Origin: Mesorhizobium amorphae CCNWGS0123 | GTDB lineage: Bacteria > Pseudomonadota > Alphaproteobacteria > Rhizobiales > Rhizobiaceae | Length of the DNA: 64,000 nt | NCBI RefSeq assembly: GCF_001686985.1 | Contig: NZ_CP015322.1 | Span: forward strand, 496,001-560,000 | Reading direction: 5' to 3' | Shown here: positions 1 through 9,660 of the stretch, in pieces | Layout: every line of letters starts with the position of its first letter | Numbering within the stretch: position 1 is the stretch's first letter | Made by a program: the position numbers and the translations under genes | The notes under the pieces: generated by a model | Databases searched by the model: none | What the model was told of the DNA's origin: nothing | The model's input: only the letters and a program-made list of their open reading frames with translations

Positions 1-56
1 ACCACGATCAGAAGCAAGCTCTCCGCGGTAACAACCGGCCGATTACCCTGCCATTC

Positions 57-3000
57 CTAGTCCAGGAGCCAGTAATCCGCAGTGATATGGGCGTCGGTCA
101 GCCAATGGGTGGGGCCGAGCGCCAGCCGATCCTGCGATGCGCTGCCCGAGCCAGAGGCCGGTTCATCCGTCTGGGCAACTCGAGCGTGAGGGGTGGGAAG
201 AATGCGCCCGTCCGGCTCCCGCGCCGTGGAGGTGGGCTCACCGTTGACAGTTTGCGCTCCTGGCACATGTATCCGATCGGCTTCCTGTCTGGCAGGGCCG
301 CGGTCCGCGCCCGCCTCGGGGCACAGGTGGGCGTGCAGGGCGCTCACGCATGGATCGACGTTCTTTCTATCTTGCTGGTGGGGTGGGACGACGGTGATAT
401 CGGCTTGTGCATAAAACGGCCTGCGCTCGCTCAACAGTCTGGCGATCTTCTGCTCCGGGTTGGGGCCTTGCAGCAGCGGGCGGCTGGTATCGTTCCTGGT
501 GCGTTTTTCGATCACGTCGAGCCTGGTGTCGAGCCAGATCGAGACCGCCTTCTCGCCGATCAGGTGACGGCTCTGCTCACGCATGAACGCGCCGCCACCG
601 GTCGCGATCACGGCAGGGCCTTTCTGGAGCAAATCTGCGATCACACCTGCCTCCATGTCCCTGAAGAACGCCTCGCCATGGACTTCGAAGATCTGCGATA
701 TCGATATGCGGGTGTCCTTCTGGATTATCTTGTCGGTATCGACGAAGGGCAGCCGCAGCCGCCTGGCGAGAGCCGGGCCGATGCTGGATTTGCCGGCACT
801 CGGCATGCCAACGAGCACGACCGGCCGTCCATTGAGGGCGGCAAAGATCTCCTTTGCGACCGGTGACCTGGCGATCAAGGGTGGTCCTGGCTGTTCGGCC
901 GCGCGCACCCCAAAGCTAGAGCGGCTGGTTCTGCCCGTTGCCCCCTCTTCGGCTCCCCAGTGGGGGACGTCCATGGCGCCGTCTGGAATCGCAACCTGGC
1001 TGCAGACCGCGCGCACGCGCTGCGCCAGTTCCACGGCCTTGGCTTGCTCCAAAGCATCCGCGCCGGCTTGCTGGCGCAGCCTGAGAAGCGCCTTGTAGGT
1101 ATCGTGATTGTCAACCTTGGCCCGGTAGCTGCCTGGCGTGTGGAACTCTAGCTGGAAGCGGTAACCGTCCGGGGTGGTGAGCACCGTCTGGATGCCGAGA
1201 AAATTCGGAGTCCGCGTTCTGAACCAGTTGGTTGTCTGGAGTTCGGAGTAGCCCCGCTCATCGAAGGCCAGCATGGCTGCCTTGAAAGCGCGCGTAAAAT
1301 CCTTGTCAGGGACTTCGAAGACATGGCGTAGGGCGTTGCTGACCAGCTGTACATGGCTGCCGGTCGGGGCGCTCATGCCGGTGAGCTGATCTGTCATGGA
1401 GGCTGCCGATTTCAAGCGGCGCTCCAGGTGAGGCATGTTCACATGGATGTCCGCTGTCCTGAGGCTTGTGGCAACGCTGAGGGCCGCTGCGGTGATTGTC
1501 TCTTCTGCCTCTTTGGCGCGGGACGCTTCCATCCTGGCGCGCTCCGAGGCCTCCTCGCGGGTCAGCGTGATCGTCATGGCGCAATCCTCGGCCGCAGGCT
1601 GCCGGGCAGAGAGGTTGCGCAAGATGCCCTGCTCCGTTGCGAGCTTGATCGAGGTCTCCATGATTGAAGCCGTCAGCGTGGGATTGTCCTTCAGGTCCTC
1701 CAGGGTCGCATCGACATCGAGCCTGCCCTGGTTGAGGGTCGCCGCCAGACCCTTGACGTAGGGCACGGCCTTCAAGCCCGGCGTTCGATGCAGGAGCCGC
1801 TGCAGCTCCTCGCTCTTCTTCATGAACAGGCGGGCGCCGGTGTCGGATTTGTAGGCGTCGGTGCCGACCTTGATGCCGAGGCTCAGGAGGTTGTTTGCGC
1901 TTTCGACGAGGTCGTCGGGATTGTAGCCATCCGGGCGCGGATCGATGCGCGCACGATAGTGATCGAGCAAAAGCTGGACGCGCTCTCGTGGCTGGGGAGT
2001 TGCCGCATAGGTCTCAGCCAGTTCCGCGAACAGCGCGCACAGCGCGGCACTGAGCTCAGGGTTTGCGTCGTTTGCGTCGTTCACGCTTTCGACCGTCTCG
2101 GGCGGGACTTGCTCATGCGTGCTCGCGGCCCAGGCCTCGAGGTCGGCGGCGAGCAACGCGGCCATTTCGCGGGCGACCGGATGTCTGGCGACCTCGATCT
2201 CATGTCGCGCCCTGGCGAGCGTGTCCTGGATGTCCTGGCCACGCACCTGGTCCTGGTTCAACAGGTTACCGATGTCTCGCCTGAGCTCGTGGTGAACGCC
2301 CTCGTAGATGCCAAAGATGGCCCGCTCGGCAAACCATTGTCGTGCCTCATGGGGCTGAGCCAGAAAGTTTCGCTGCAGGCTGGTATAGGTTTCCAGGACG
2401 TTCTGCGTGGCGGCCAGGATCTGGCTGGCGCGGCTGAACTGGTAACGCTCGCCGTCGATGGCCGGAGTGTGCGACTTCGGCGGCTTGAGCGAGCGCAGGC
2501 CGCGCGCCTGCTCCTTTTGATCGAACTCGCGCACATGCTCATAAAGCCGCGGCCGGTCGCCGAGTATGATGACCGTGTCGCCGTCGAAGTCGCCGTCGAG
2601 CTTTTTCTGTTCACCGGTCGGGACGGCAACCAGCGACCCCGGAGCAAACACCTCCGTCGCCTGCAGGATGCCGACGCAGTCGAGCGACGTGTCCACCGTG
2701 ACCCGGTCCTTGCTCGTGGTCCAGCTCGAATGGCTCTTGACGTCCTCGGCCGACATCACCAGCCCACGCTCGGCATAGTCGGCCGGCCACATCTCGTCGG
2801 GGACCACGATCAGAATGCCCTTGGCAAAAAAAGTCGGATCGGCGGCGGCCAATTTCTCCCCCGACTTCTGGGCGACATTAAAGCTGTATTGGATGGCCAC
2901 GCACTGATCCAGGAACCCTGCCGTCGGGTCCCCGTCAACCGCCGACCTGACCTGCCCGGCGGCAAACGGGCGCAGGTTCGGCTTGTCATAGGGGGACCGC

Positions 3001-6000
3001 CCGATCAGCACGCCACCCGTCCCCGTCAACGTCTCGCTCTTGAGCGTCGGCACATGGACGTGGCCATCACCGGACGGTACGGCGACCGCGCCCGGACCGT
3101 CGATGTGTCCGGCCGTCACCGTGCGAAACAGCTCTTCGGACGTCAACCCGCGCCCTTGCCCCTGTCGGCTTTCGAGCCAGGCCCTGGCCTTCTCGCGCGC
3201 CTCATCCGCCACCAGTTCGCTGCGCGGATAATGTTGCGCCGCCAAGGCGGGCAGGGACGATCTCCTTCCCTCGCCAAAGGCAGCCACCCGATCGGGATCG
3301 CCCGTTTGACCGGCCCGGCGAACCGTTGGCATACGCGCGGCCAGCGAGGCCTTGATGAAGCCGCAGCCGTCATGCGGCCGCAAGGCGATCGGGCCTGCCT
3401 TTCCAGTCAGCTTGAAGGGATGCTGCTCATTGGCAGGGCGGTCCGGCATCAGCGACAGTTTGAAGGCGCCTTCCAGCGCGTAGTCGTGGGGCCCCAGACC
3501 TTGAAGGGCAGGAGGCGCGGCAAAGCCCCGGCGCTGCGTGTAATAGTAGGCCTCCTTGAAAGGGGCCCAGGCGCGCGATAGCTGCTCGAACGCCGTGCCC
3601 GGCGCGGTTTCGGCATAGGGAATGGCCAGCAGCTTTCCCCCGGAGGCCCTTGCTGGCGCCGCGTCCGGGCTGCGGGCTGCGATCTGCGACACCGTCGGTT
3701 GCGGCGCTTTCAACTTGCTGCCGCCAAACAGGTCCATGCGGTATGGCACACCCTCGACCGTAACCGTCCGCGCCAGCATGAAGGCGCTCGGCTTGCCCGG
3801 CAGTTGCACCGCGACCGTCTTGATGGTTCCCGAGGTCAGGCGATGGAAAGCCGAATATCGTGTCTCGGGCTCGGTGGCCACGCGCTGCCCCCGTATGTCC
3901 ACCACCGGCAACTGCATCAGTCCCGCGTCGCCCTGTGGCGGCCTGGGCTCGTGGTCCATGGCTTGCAACACCTGGTGGACATCGAAGACGGACGCTGGAT
4001 GCTGGGCCTGGACGGTTGCCGCATTGTGCGCCATGAACGTGTCCAGCGCATCGACCGGGCTATCGGCCTCGATCTCCGCGATCACGTTCCAGCTCATGTT
4101 GGAAAGGTCGCCTTCGATGAGGTCGCGCGTGCTGGCCAGGATCTGCCTGGTCTCGCGCTGCAGCTGTTGCTGGGTCATCCGCAAGTCGGGCTTCCTGCCC
4201 TCGACATACGGTCGCCGGTACAATGACTCCAGGACCGCGCGGGCCTTGAGCACCTGATAGATCGACAGGGCGGGACAACGGCTGGAGCACGGTCCGCGTG
4301 TCTGCTCGGCACTGCTTGCCTGCAGATGCGCCTCGATCTTGTGCTTCACGACCGGCTGGATGTCCTTCAGCAGGTTGAGCGCCTGCCTGCGGTGCCAGCG
4401 CAGCTGCTTGTGCGGGCTGCGCGCCAGCGGCAGCAGAGCGGCGCACAGATTACCCATGCTTTCGAGGTTGTTCTCAGTGGCAAAACCAGGGGCACGGTGC
4501 AATTCCTGAAGCCGATCCAACCCTGCCCGTGCCAGCGAACCGAAATCGTCAAAAAGCCGGGCCTTGGCCAGCGCCCTGAAGATGTTCGTGATGCCCAGAG
4601 CGTCGGCCCGCTCCAGCCGATCAGTGGCATAGTGGAGGTGATGGGCCAGCTTGTGCAGCCTATCCCTCAGCAGGGCAGTCTCTGTAATCTCTCCGCTGCC
4701 CTCTCCCCTCTTGCATTCCCGCGCCAGATCATTGGCGATCGTGCTGAGCGCAGGTGTGGTGAACGCCGCGAAGCGCAGGCCTGCGGAGCCCAGTCTACGC
4801 GCAATGTCCATTATCGCCTGGTGGCACGCCGCTTCTTCCGGCCACCTGCTGAACCCGTTCATCAGGTTCGCCAAGTGCTGGGGAATAAAATCAGCGAGCT
4901 CATCGGCACGGCCGAGTACTTCGCCGGCGATCGCGACCGTCGCCTGGCGACACTCCACCGCTTCCGGCCATTTGCCGAAGCCGTTGACCAGGTTCGCCAG
5001 GTGCTGGGGAATAAAATCAGACAGCTTGTCGACGCGGCGAAGCACCTCACCGGCGATCGCGACCGTGGCATCGCGACAGTCGGTCCCGTCAGACCATTTG
5101 CTGAAACCGTTCGCCAGGTTCGCCAGTCCCTGCGGAGCAAAATCAGACAACCGGTCGGCGCGGTCGGCACGGCCAAGGAGCCCAACGCCGAGCGCGACCG
5201 CGGCTTGGCGACACTGCGCCCGTTCCGGCCATTTGCTGAAACCGTTCACCATGTCCACCATGTCCTGCGGCGTAAAATCAGACGGCCCACTGGCACGGCG
5301 AAGCACTTCACCGGCGATCGCGACCGTGGCTTGGCGACAGTCGGCCTCTTGCGGCCACTTGCTGAAGGCATTCACCAGGTTCGACAGGTGCTGGCGACTA
5401 ACATGAGACAACGGGTCGTCACGGCGCGTGACCTCACGGGCGATCGCGAGTGTTGCATCGCGACAGTCCGCCTGTTGTGGCCACTTGCTGAAACCATTCA
5501 CCAGGTTCGTCAGATTCTGGTAAGCAAAACCAGGCAGTTGGGCGCGGCGGCGAATGACCTCACGGGCGATCACGACTGTGGCTTCATGATAGTCCGCATC
5601 GTCCGGACATTTGCTGAACCCGTTCACCAGGTTCGCCAGCTCCTGCGGAGTAAAATCAGCGAGCCCTTCCTCGCGGTCACGCCGAGAGAGTTCTCTGGCG
5701 ATCTTGATTGTGGCTTGGCGATAGACCGCTTCGTCTGGCCATTTGCTGAACCCGTTCACCATGTTCGCCAGGTCCTGGTGATTAAAATCAGAGAGCCCGA
5801 ACTCGCCGGGGGCGACGCGGCGACCGACCTGACCGGCAATCGCTCCGATGGCGTGGCAAGACCACTCCTCTTGCGGCCATTTGCTGAAACTGGTCACCAT
5901 GTTCGCCAAGTCCTGGTGACTAAAATCAGCGAGCCCGGCACGGCGGTCACGACGGATGACCTCACCGGCCATCGCGCCTGCGGCTTCGCGAGACGCTGCC

Positions 6001-7532
6001 TCTTGCGGCCACTTGCTGAACCCGTTCACCAGGTTCGCCATTTCCTGCTGAGTGAATTCAGAGAGCCGGGCACGGCGGTTGCGGCGGAGCACCTCGCCCG
6101 CGATTGCTACTGTGGCTTGGCAAAAGACCTCCTCTTCCGGGCACTTGCAGAACCCGTTCACCAGGTTCGCCAATCCCTGCGAAGTAAATGCAGAGAACCG
6201 GGCATCGGGGACGCCAGCGCGGTGACTGACCTCACTGGCGATTGCAACTAAAGCGCCGCGGCAGTCCTCCGGCCACTTGGCGAAGCCGTTCACCATGTTG
6301 GACAGTTCCTGATGTCCAAAATCAGAAAGCCAGACGTTGCGGCGACGGGAGCGACGAAGGACCTCACCGGCGATTGCTGTTAAGGCCTGGCGAGCGTTCG
6401 GCTCCGCCCATTTGCTGAAACCGTTCACCAAGGTAGACAGGTTCTGCGAAGGAAAATCAGAAAGCTGGCGAGCGCGGCGACAGATCTCGGCGGCGATTGC
6501 AAGTGTCGCCTGGCGGGGCGTGCTTTCCTGGGGCCACTTGCTGAAGCCGTTCACCAGCAGTCCGAGACTTTGACTGTTGAGTTCTTCAAGTATCCCGCTT
6601 TCGTCGCGACAAACTTTGGCGATCCTGATCATTCCATTGCGGCATTCCGCTGCCCGGGAATGCCGACCGAATGATGATGCGAAGAGCGAAAGCGCCTTGC
6701 CTTCGACTTCGTTCACTAGCGCATCACTAAGCTGCGACACCCGAGCTGCCATGGCTCTGCAAGCTTCGATACCTGCCTGCCCCCCAGCCTCCCGGCTCAC
6801 TGCGTTGCATGTCGTGGCGTACCCCCATGATTTCCAGGCGCGGACATCGTTCTCCCAGTTTGGGACAAAGTCACGTGCGAACCGGGCGGCCGCCTTTTGC
6901 AGAAACATTGCGTGGTTCGCGTGCCCCGCTCTTTGCAGCACCCTGTCATGCTCCACCACCGCACGTGAGAATCGACCGATGTCGCGAGCGGCATAGATCT
7001 CATGCAAAGCCACATTAAGTTGTGTTTCAGAGATTGCGTGTTGGTCATGCTGGGCCGAGACGTCGTCGATACGCCGCTTTCCTGGCCCTGCATCCAGGTT
7101 GGACACGATTTGCCCATGAGGTGGGAGAGCGTCTGCTTGCCAGCTCCCGGCTTCTTGATCGGCGAGCCAGGATTCGCCTTCGTAATGCCAAGAGCTTTCT
7201 TCTCGGCCTGGCGCTTCATCCTCCGGCAGTGAGGGAAAACGACGACGCCGCCCCCCTATTGCACGCGGCAGAGCCCCGGGAGCCCGACGGGCGGCAGCGG
7301 AGGAGCTGGTAGGCCTGTCTCGAACAGCCTCACTGGTAAGGGGCGGATTGCGAACGGAGGACGTCCCCTCATCTTGAGGCTCGGGACATATCCCCTGGAC
7401 AATCGAGCTGAACGATCTATTGCCTGCTCCAGGGGCAATGGCTGGTTCTGGGCGCGAACTGCTCGGCCCCCATGTGCCGTCGGCTCCAGCATCCCCACTG
7501 TGCGATTTCCCAGATCGGCCAATGCCTGTCAT
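57..7532 (-). CDS. SKWP/XopAD/RipS-family type III effector with polymerase-like loop and shikimate-kinase domain
   Basis: Protein of 2491 residues. The ATG at 7532 has GGAG seven bases upstream, so the start is well supported. The first ~150 residues are rich in Ser, Gly and Pro, as in type III secretion signals. Residues ~318-925 are 14 tandem ~42-residue repeats with the core LVNGFSKWP, the hallmark of Ralstonia SKWP (RipS) and Xanthomonas XopAD effectors. Residues 1508-1522 read VLIGRSPYDKPNLRP, and D1648-F-D-G-D1652 matches the metal-binding loop of two-barrel RNA polymerases. Around residue ~2130 there is a YRFQLEFHTPGS motif like that of RelA/SpoT-fold enzymes. A C-terminal shikimate-kinase domain (~2234-2385) keeps its Walker A (GMPSAGKSS, from G2242), DTD and GGGAF motifs. 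The family is established as secreted effectors; enzymatic activity of any domain here is inference. I found no convincing tts box directly upstream. Confidence 0.9.
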   Translation of the reverse strand: MTGIGRSGKSHSGDAGADGTWGPSSSRPEPAIAPGAGNRSFSSIVQGICPEPQDEGTSSVRNPPLTSEAVRDRPTSSSAAARRAPGALPRAIGGRRRRFPSLPEDEAPGREESSWHYEGESWLADQEAGSWQADALPPHGQIVSNLDAGPGKRRIDDVSAQHDQHAISETQLNVALHEIYAARDIGRFSRAVVEHDRVLQRAGHANHAMFLQKAAARFARDFVPNWENDVRAWKSWGYATTCNAVSREAGGQAGIEACRAMAARVSQLSDALVNEVEGKALSLFASSFGRHSRAAECRNGMIRIAKVCRDESGILEELNSQSLGLLVNGFSKWPQESTPRQATLAIAAEICRRARQLSDFPSQNLSTLVNGFSKWAEPNARQALTAIAGEVLRRSRRRNVWLSDFGHQELSNMVNGFAKWPEDCRGALVAIASEVSHRAGVPDARFSAFTSQGLANLVNGFCKCPEEEVFCQATVAIAGEVLRRNRRARLSEFTQQEMANLVNGFSKWPQEAASREAAGAMAGEVIRRDRRAGLADFSHQDLANMVTSFSKWPQEEWSCHAIGAIAGQVGRRVAPGEFGLSDFNHQDLANMVNGFSKWPDEAVYRQATIKIARELSRRDREEGLADFTPQELANLVNGFSKCPDDADYHEATVVIAREVIRRRAQLPGFAYQNLTNLVNGFSKWPQQADCRDATLAIAREVTRRDDPLSHVSRQHLSNLVNAFSKWPQEADCRQATVAIAGEVLRRASGPSDFTPQDMVDMVNGFSKWPERAQCRQAAVALGVGLLGRADRADRLSDFAPQGLANLANGFSKWSDGTDCRDATVAIAGEVLRRVDKLSDFIPQHLANLVNGFGKWPEAVECRQATVAIAGEVLGRADELADFIPQHLANLMNGFSRWPEEAACHQAIMDIARRLGSAGLRFAAFTTPALSTIANDLARECKRGEGSGEITETALLRDRLHKLAHHLHYATDRLERADALGITNIFRALAKARLFDDFGSLARAGLDRLQELHRAPGFATENNLESMGNLCAALLPLARSPHKQLRWHRRQALNLLKDIQPVVKHKIEAHLQASSAEQTRGPCSSRCPALSIYQVLKARAVLESLYRRPYVEGRKPDLRMTQQQLQRETRQILASTRDLIEGDLSNMSWNVIAEIEADSPVDALDTFMAHNAATVQAQHPASVFDVHQVLQAMDHEPRPPQGDAGLMQLPVVDIRGQRVATEPETRYSAFHRLTSGTIKTVAVQLPGKPSAFMLARTVTVEGVPYRMDLFGGSKLKAPQPTVSQIAARSPDAAPARASGGKLLAIPYAETAPGTAFEQLSRAWAPFKEAYYYTQRRGFAAPPALQGLGPHDYALEGAFKLSLMPDRPANEQHPFKLTGKAGPIALRPHDGCGFIKASLAARMPTVRRAGQTGDPDRVAAFGEGRRSSLPALAAQHYPRSELVADEAREKARAWLESRQGQGRGLTSEELFRTVTAGHIDGPGAVAVPSGDGHVHVPTLKSETLTGTGGVLIGRSPYDKPNLRPFAAGQVRSAVDGDPTAGFLDQCVAIQYSFNVAQKSGEKLAAADPTFFAKGILIVVPDEMWPADYAERGLVMSAEDVKSHSSWTTSKDRVTVDTSLDCVGILQATEVFAPGSLVAVPTGEQKKLDGDFDGDTVIILGDRPRLYEHVREFDQKEQARGLRSLKPPKSHTPAIDGERYQFSRASQILAATQNVLETYTSLQRNFLAQPHEARQWFAERAIFGIYEGVHHELRRDIGNLLNQDQVRGQDIQDTLARARHEIEVARHPVAREMAALLAADLEAWAASTHEQVPPETVESVNDANDANPELSAALCALFAELAETYAATPQPRERVQLLLDHYRARIDPRPDGYNPDDLVESANNLLSLGIKVGTDAYKSDTGARLFMKKSEELQRLLHRTPGLKAVPYVKGLAATLNQGRLDVDATLEDLKDNPTLTASIMETSIKLATEQGILRNLSARQPAAEDCAMTITLTREEASERARMEASRAKEAEETITAAALSVATSLRTADIHVNMPHLERRLKSAASMTDQLTGMSAPTGSHVQLVSNALRHVFEVPDKDFTRAFKAAMLAFDERGYSELQTTNWFRTRTPNFLGIQTVLTTPDGYRFQLEFHTPGSYRAKVDNHDTYKALLRLRQQAGADALEQAKAVELAQRVRAVCSQVAIPDGAMDVPHWGAEEGATGRTSRSSFGVRAAEQPGPPLIARSPVAKEIFAALNGRPVVLVGMPSAGKSSIGPALARRLRLPFVDTDKIIQKDTRISISQIFEVHGEAFFRDMEAGVIADLLQKGPAVIATGGGAFMREQSRHLIGEKAVSIWLDTRLDVIEKRTRNDTSRPLLQGPNPEQKIARLLSERRPFYAQADITVVPPHQQDRKNVDPCVSALHAHLCPEAGADRGPARQEADRIHVPGAQTVNGEPTSTAREPDGRILPTPHARVAQTDEPASGSGSASQDRLALGPTHWLTDAHITADYWLLD
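4760..6585 (-). repeat. Tandem SKWP repeats inside the effector gene
   Basis: Fourteen clear copies of a ~126-135 bp unit, plus one degenerate terminal copy, encode the consensus (P/H)Q-x-LANLVNGFSKWPxE...CRQATVAIAGEVLRR. Variation includes SKWA, SKCP, SRWP and CKCP in the core. Each unit is predicted to form two or three helices, giving a superhelical scaffold. Such repeats can expand or contract by recombination, so copy number may differ between strains. Confidence 0.9.
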
Positions 7533-8259
7533 AATTTATCTCCAATGCAGGCGAAAAGTGCGCGGGCAAGGATTCCGCTGGCTGAATTTAGGCAAGTGGA
7601 GGGTCCGCATTCGCGGCATGACAACACTCCGAGCCAGGATGATTCACCGTTGCGGCAAATCAGACGCCCTCCGGCAACCCATGCCGCCGCTCATTCCCTT
7701 CCATTTGATTATTGTTACCATCCACCGACTGCGACACATGGATCTCGCCAGAGCGCGGCTGGCCATCCTTTCGGCAATGGTCGCGCTTTGACCGTCGTAC
7801 ATAGCCATCGCCGCTGACATAAACCTGACTTGCACCCAGCCGACACGACTTTGGCCAACGCGACAACTACCGCAACAGCTGCTGCAGCACTGACTAAGGC
7901 ATGGCAATGTCAAGCGTCGGGTGAGCAAGCTGGGCGAAGAGGTAGCGTGGCTCTCAGACGGCGTCCAACAATTGAGGCTAACGCAAACTTGATGAAGTCC
8001 CGGGGCATGCGGCGCCGATCAGGCCGACCTGCAGGAGATCGAGCTTTCCGCGGCGATATCATCTGGCTTCACCAGCTTGAGTTTTGGGATCAACCCCTCT
8101 GTCTGCCTCGTTTGGCCAGGGTTCAGTGTCGCTGCGCCGTCGCCCGTGATGCCGCTGGCGAACGACGCGATAAGGCTTGCACTAGCGTCCGCGATCCAGA
8201 TCCGGTTGCGGCCCTTCGTCAACGGCACCGTCCCTTGGCGACGGGAATGGAAGTAAAAA
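7533..8259. other. Intergenic stretch upstream of the effector gene
   Basis: About 730 bases hold the ribosome-binding site of the effector gene at the left end. I see no convincing gene, promoter box or repeat in the rest; short open frames on both strands look like chance. Confidence 0.5.
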
Positions 8260-8400
8260 TCGGAGCACCAGACGGGCGGCGCAATCCGAAGCAAGCGCTC
8301 GATAATTGGGCTGCCCGCCGTAGTAGTAGCCGCAATGTCCACGCAGAACGGCGGCGCATTCGTGCTGCGTGACCAGCGGCGCTTGCATGAGCCCCCCAAT
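8260..8400 (-). pseudogene. Possible remnant of a group II intron reverse transcriptase C-terminus
   Basis: The minus strand encodes ECAAVLRGHCGYY followed by PNYRALASD. This resembles the LRGHxxYYGxPxNYRAL motif near the end of group II intron reverse transcriptases. Similarity appears to continue in another frame (SRRQG), suggesting a frameshift. No other intron part is recognisable. It could be chance, so confidence is low. Confidence 0.3.
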
Positions 8401-8489
8401 CTCCCGGCGTCTGGGCGCGAGGCGACAGAAGTTGCCGACCCGAAATTCGTGTCGAGATCACAGATCAAGCCCTTGAAACGCAACGCTTT

Positions 8490-8540
8490 ATCCATCCACA
8501 GTATGGATGAGAAACATCGAAACAATCGATTTTACCAATT
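8490..8540 (+). promoter_or_regulatory. nod box (NodD binding site) oriented toward ttsI
   Basis: The 51 bases match the nod-box consensus closely: ATCCATCC at the left, GGATGA in the middle, then ATCGAAACAATCGATTTT and ACCAATT. NodD bound here with plant flavonoids activates downstream genes. The next recognisable plus-strand regulator gene is ttsI, ~1.1 kb downstream, and in other rhizobia ttsI is under nod-box control. The leader is unusually long. Confidence 0.93.
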
Positions 8541-9034
8541 TTGCAGAAGGCTGCATAAGAAGGTTGCATACGAGGACTCTTAAGAGCAGGCACCCGCGAT
8601 GGTTGTCGATGTTAGCGTTGCATCCGAGGAGAATTTTCTAATGTAGCCAGCATCAGCCAAAATTCATCATTCATCGTGACCAAGGTTCCTCCTGTTCTGC
8701 GTAAGCTGCATTCGCTTGGCGCGAAAACCTCAAGATTAGGCAATCGCCATGGGCGAGAGAAGACTGGATCCTGCCATCCAAGATCGATCACCTAAAACAA
8801 TCTGTGCAGAGTTCATTTTCTCGATAAAGAATAAGATACCTTTGATATCCGGGACAAGAATTTATGATATCCTGATAATGAATTCGAACAAAATCATTTC
8901 TGAATTAGAGATCCATTTTTTACTTTAAAACTAAGCTCTTCTTTGATCGGAGCGAACCGCTCGTCAACATGCCCAAGAACTCCAGAACCTCCCAAATTTC
9001 TCGCGATCGACCGCAAAATGAATCGTTGGGAGGT
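8541..9034. other. AT-rich intergenic stretch between nod box and tts box
   Basis: About 490 bases with locally high A+T (8830-8940). No coding frame with convincing composition is seen. It would be the 5' leader of a nod-box transcript reading into ttsI. Confidence 0.5.
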
Positions 9035-9064
9035 TCGTCAGCTTCTCGAAAGCTAACCGTCCTA
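9035..9064 (+). promoter_or_regulatory. tts box (TtsI binding site)
   Basis: TCGTCAGCTTCTCGAAAGCT followed by AACCGTCCTA fits the 30-base tts-box consensus that TtsI binds upstream of type III secretion and effector genes. It points rightward. The first frame with a good ribosome site is at 9136, and ttsI itself lies 600 bases on. Confidence 0.9.
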
Positions 9065-9135
9065 CTCATGGAACGTGATTCTCTGGACGGAGCCGCCGGA
9101 TCTATCGAATGCAAGGGCTGAACTCAGGAGGATCG

Positions 9136-9501
9136 ATGCGTAGAGAAATCGCAGACGTGGCACGCGGAATTTTTTGTTGGGCGGCCGGTGATGTTCGGTC
9201 CCGTCAACTGGTCGATCACTTCTTGCATGTTGTTGCTCGTGCCGTAGTCCTATGCGTCCCCTCGATTGCAAGGGGGAAACAGTGTCCGGCGCTTCCGAGA
9301 TCGCGCGACCGGAGACTGCATGATGATACGCACTTCAGCGAAATTTCGAGTTCCCTGCCTCCGGGGCCGCTATACCCGGGCTATGGCGGCTGTCAGCGGA
9401 AGACGGTGCACCGGAAATCGGGCTTCTCGTCGGTTCGAACGGGATTCTCGCTTCAAGGAATCCGCAGAGGGATCGTCGCTATGACTTCGCCTCCTGGCTG
9501 A
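9136..9501 (+). CDS. Putative small protein downstream of a tts box, possibly a decayed effector
   Basis: A 121-codon frame begins at an ATG preceded by AGGAGG four bases upstream and sits 72 bases after a tts box, where a secreted Nop protein would be expected. The N-terminus (MRREIADVARGIFCWAAGDV) looks protein-like. The second half is rich in Arg, Ser, Gly and Pro and looks less natural. Another frame further down (9502-9620) encodes LAERAAVERLACALDDYPSE, which also looks coding-like, so the locus may be a frameshifted effector remnant. I do not recognise a family. Confidence 0.3.
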   Translation: MRREIADVARGIFCWAAGDVRSRQLVDHFLHVVARAVVLCVPSIARGKQCPALPRSRDRRLHDDTHFSEISSSLPPGPLYPGYGGCQRKTVHRKSGFSSVRTGFSLQGIRRGIVAMTSPPG

Positions 9502-9660
9502 ACGTGCTGCGGTTGAGCGGCTTGCCTGCGCCTTAGACGATTATCCATCGGAAAGAATGATGGCGAATACGCGACGAGTTGCGCGACTGATCATGTCGCC
9601 GCGGTCTCACAGCCGACGGTGACGTCCCAATGGTTTGTCGTGCCTTGATAGGAGATGAAA

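Noticed and set aside
1788..6251. Long plus-strand open frames (1788-3581 and 4326-6251) opposite the giant effector gene
   Set aside because: They mirror the high-GC codon pattern of the minus-strand gene; the repeated segments are the reverse of the SKWP repeats, and no start site or family fits.
7920..7950. Weak tts-box-like sequence upstream of the giant effector gene
   Set aside because: Only the CAGCTTG core matches; the TCGAAAG part is absent.
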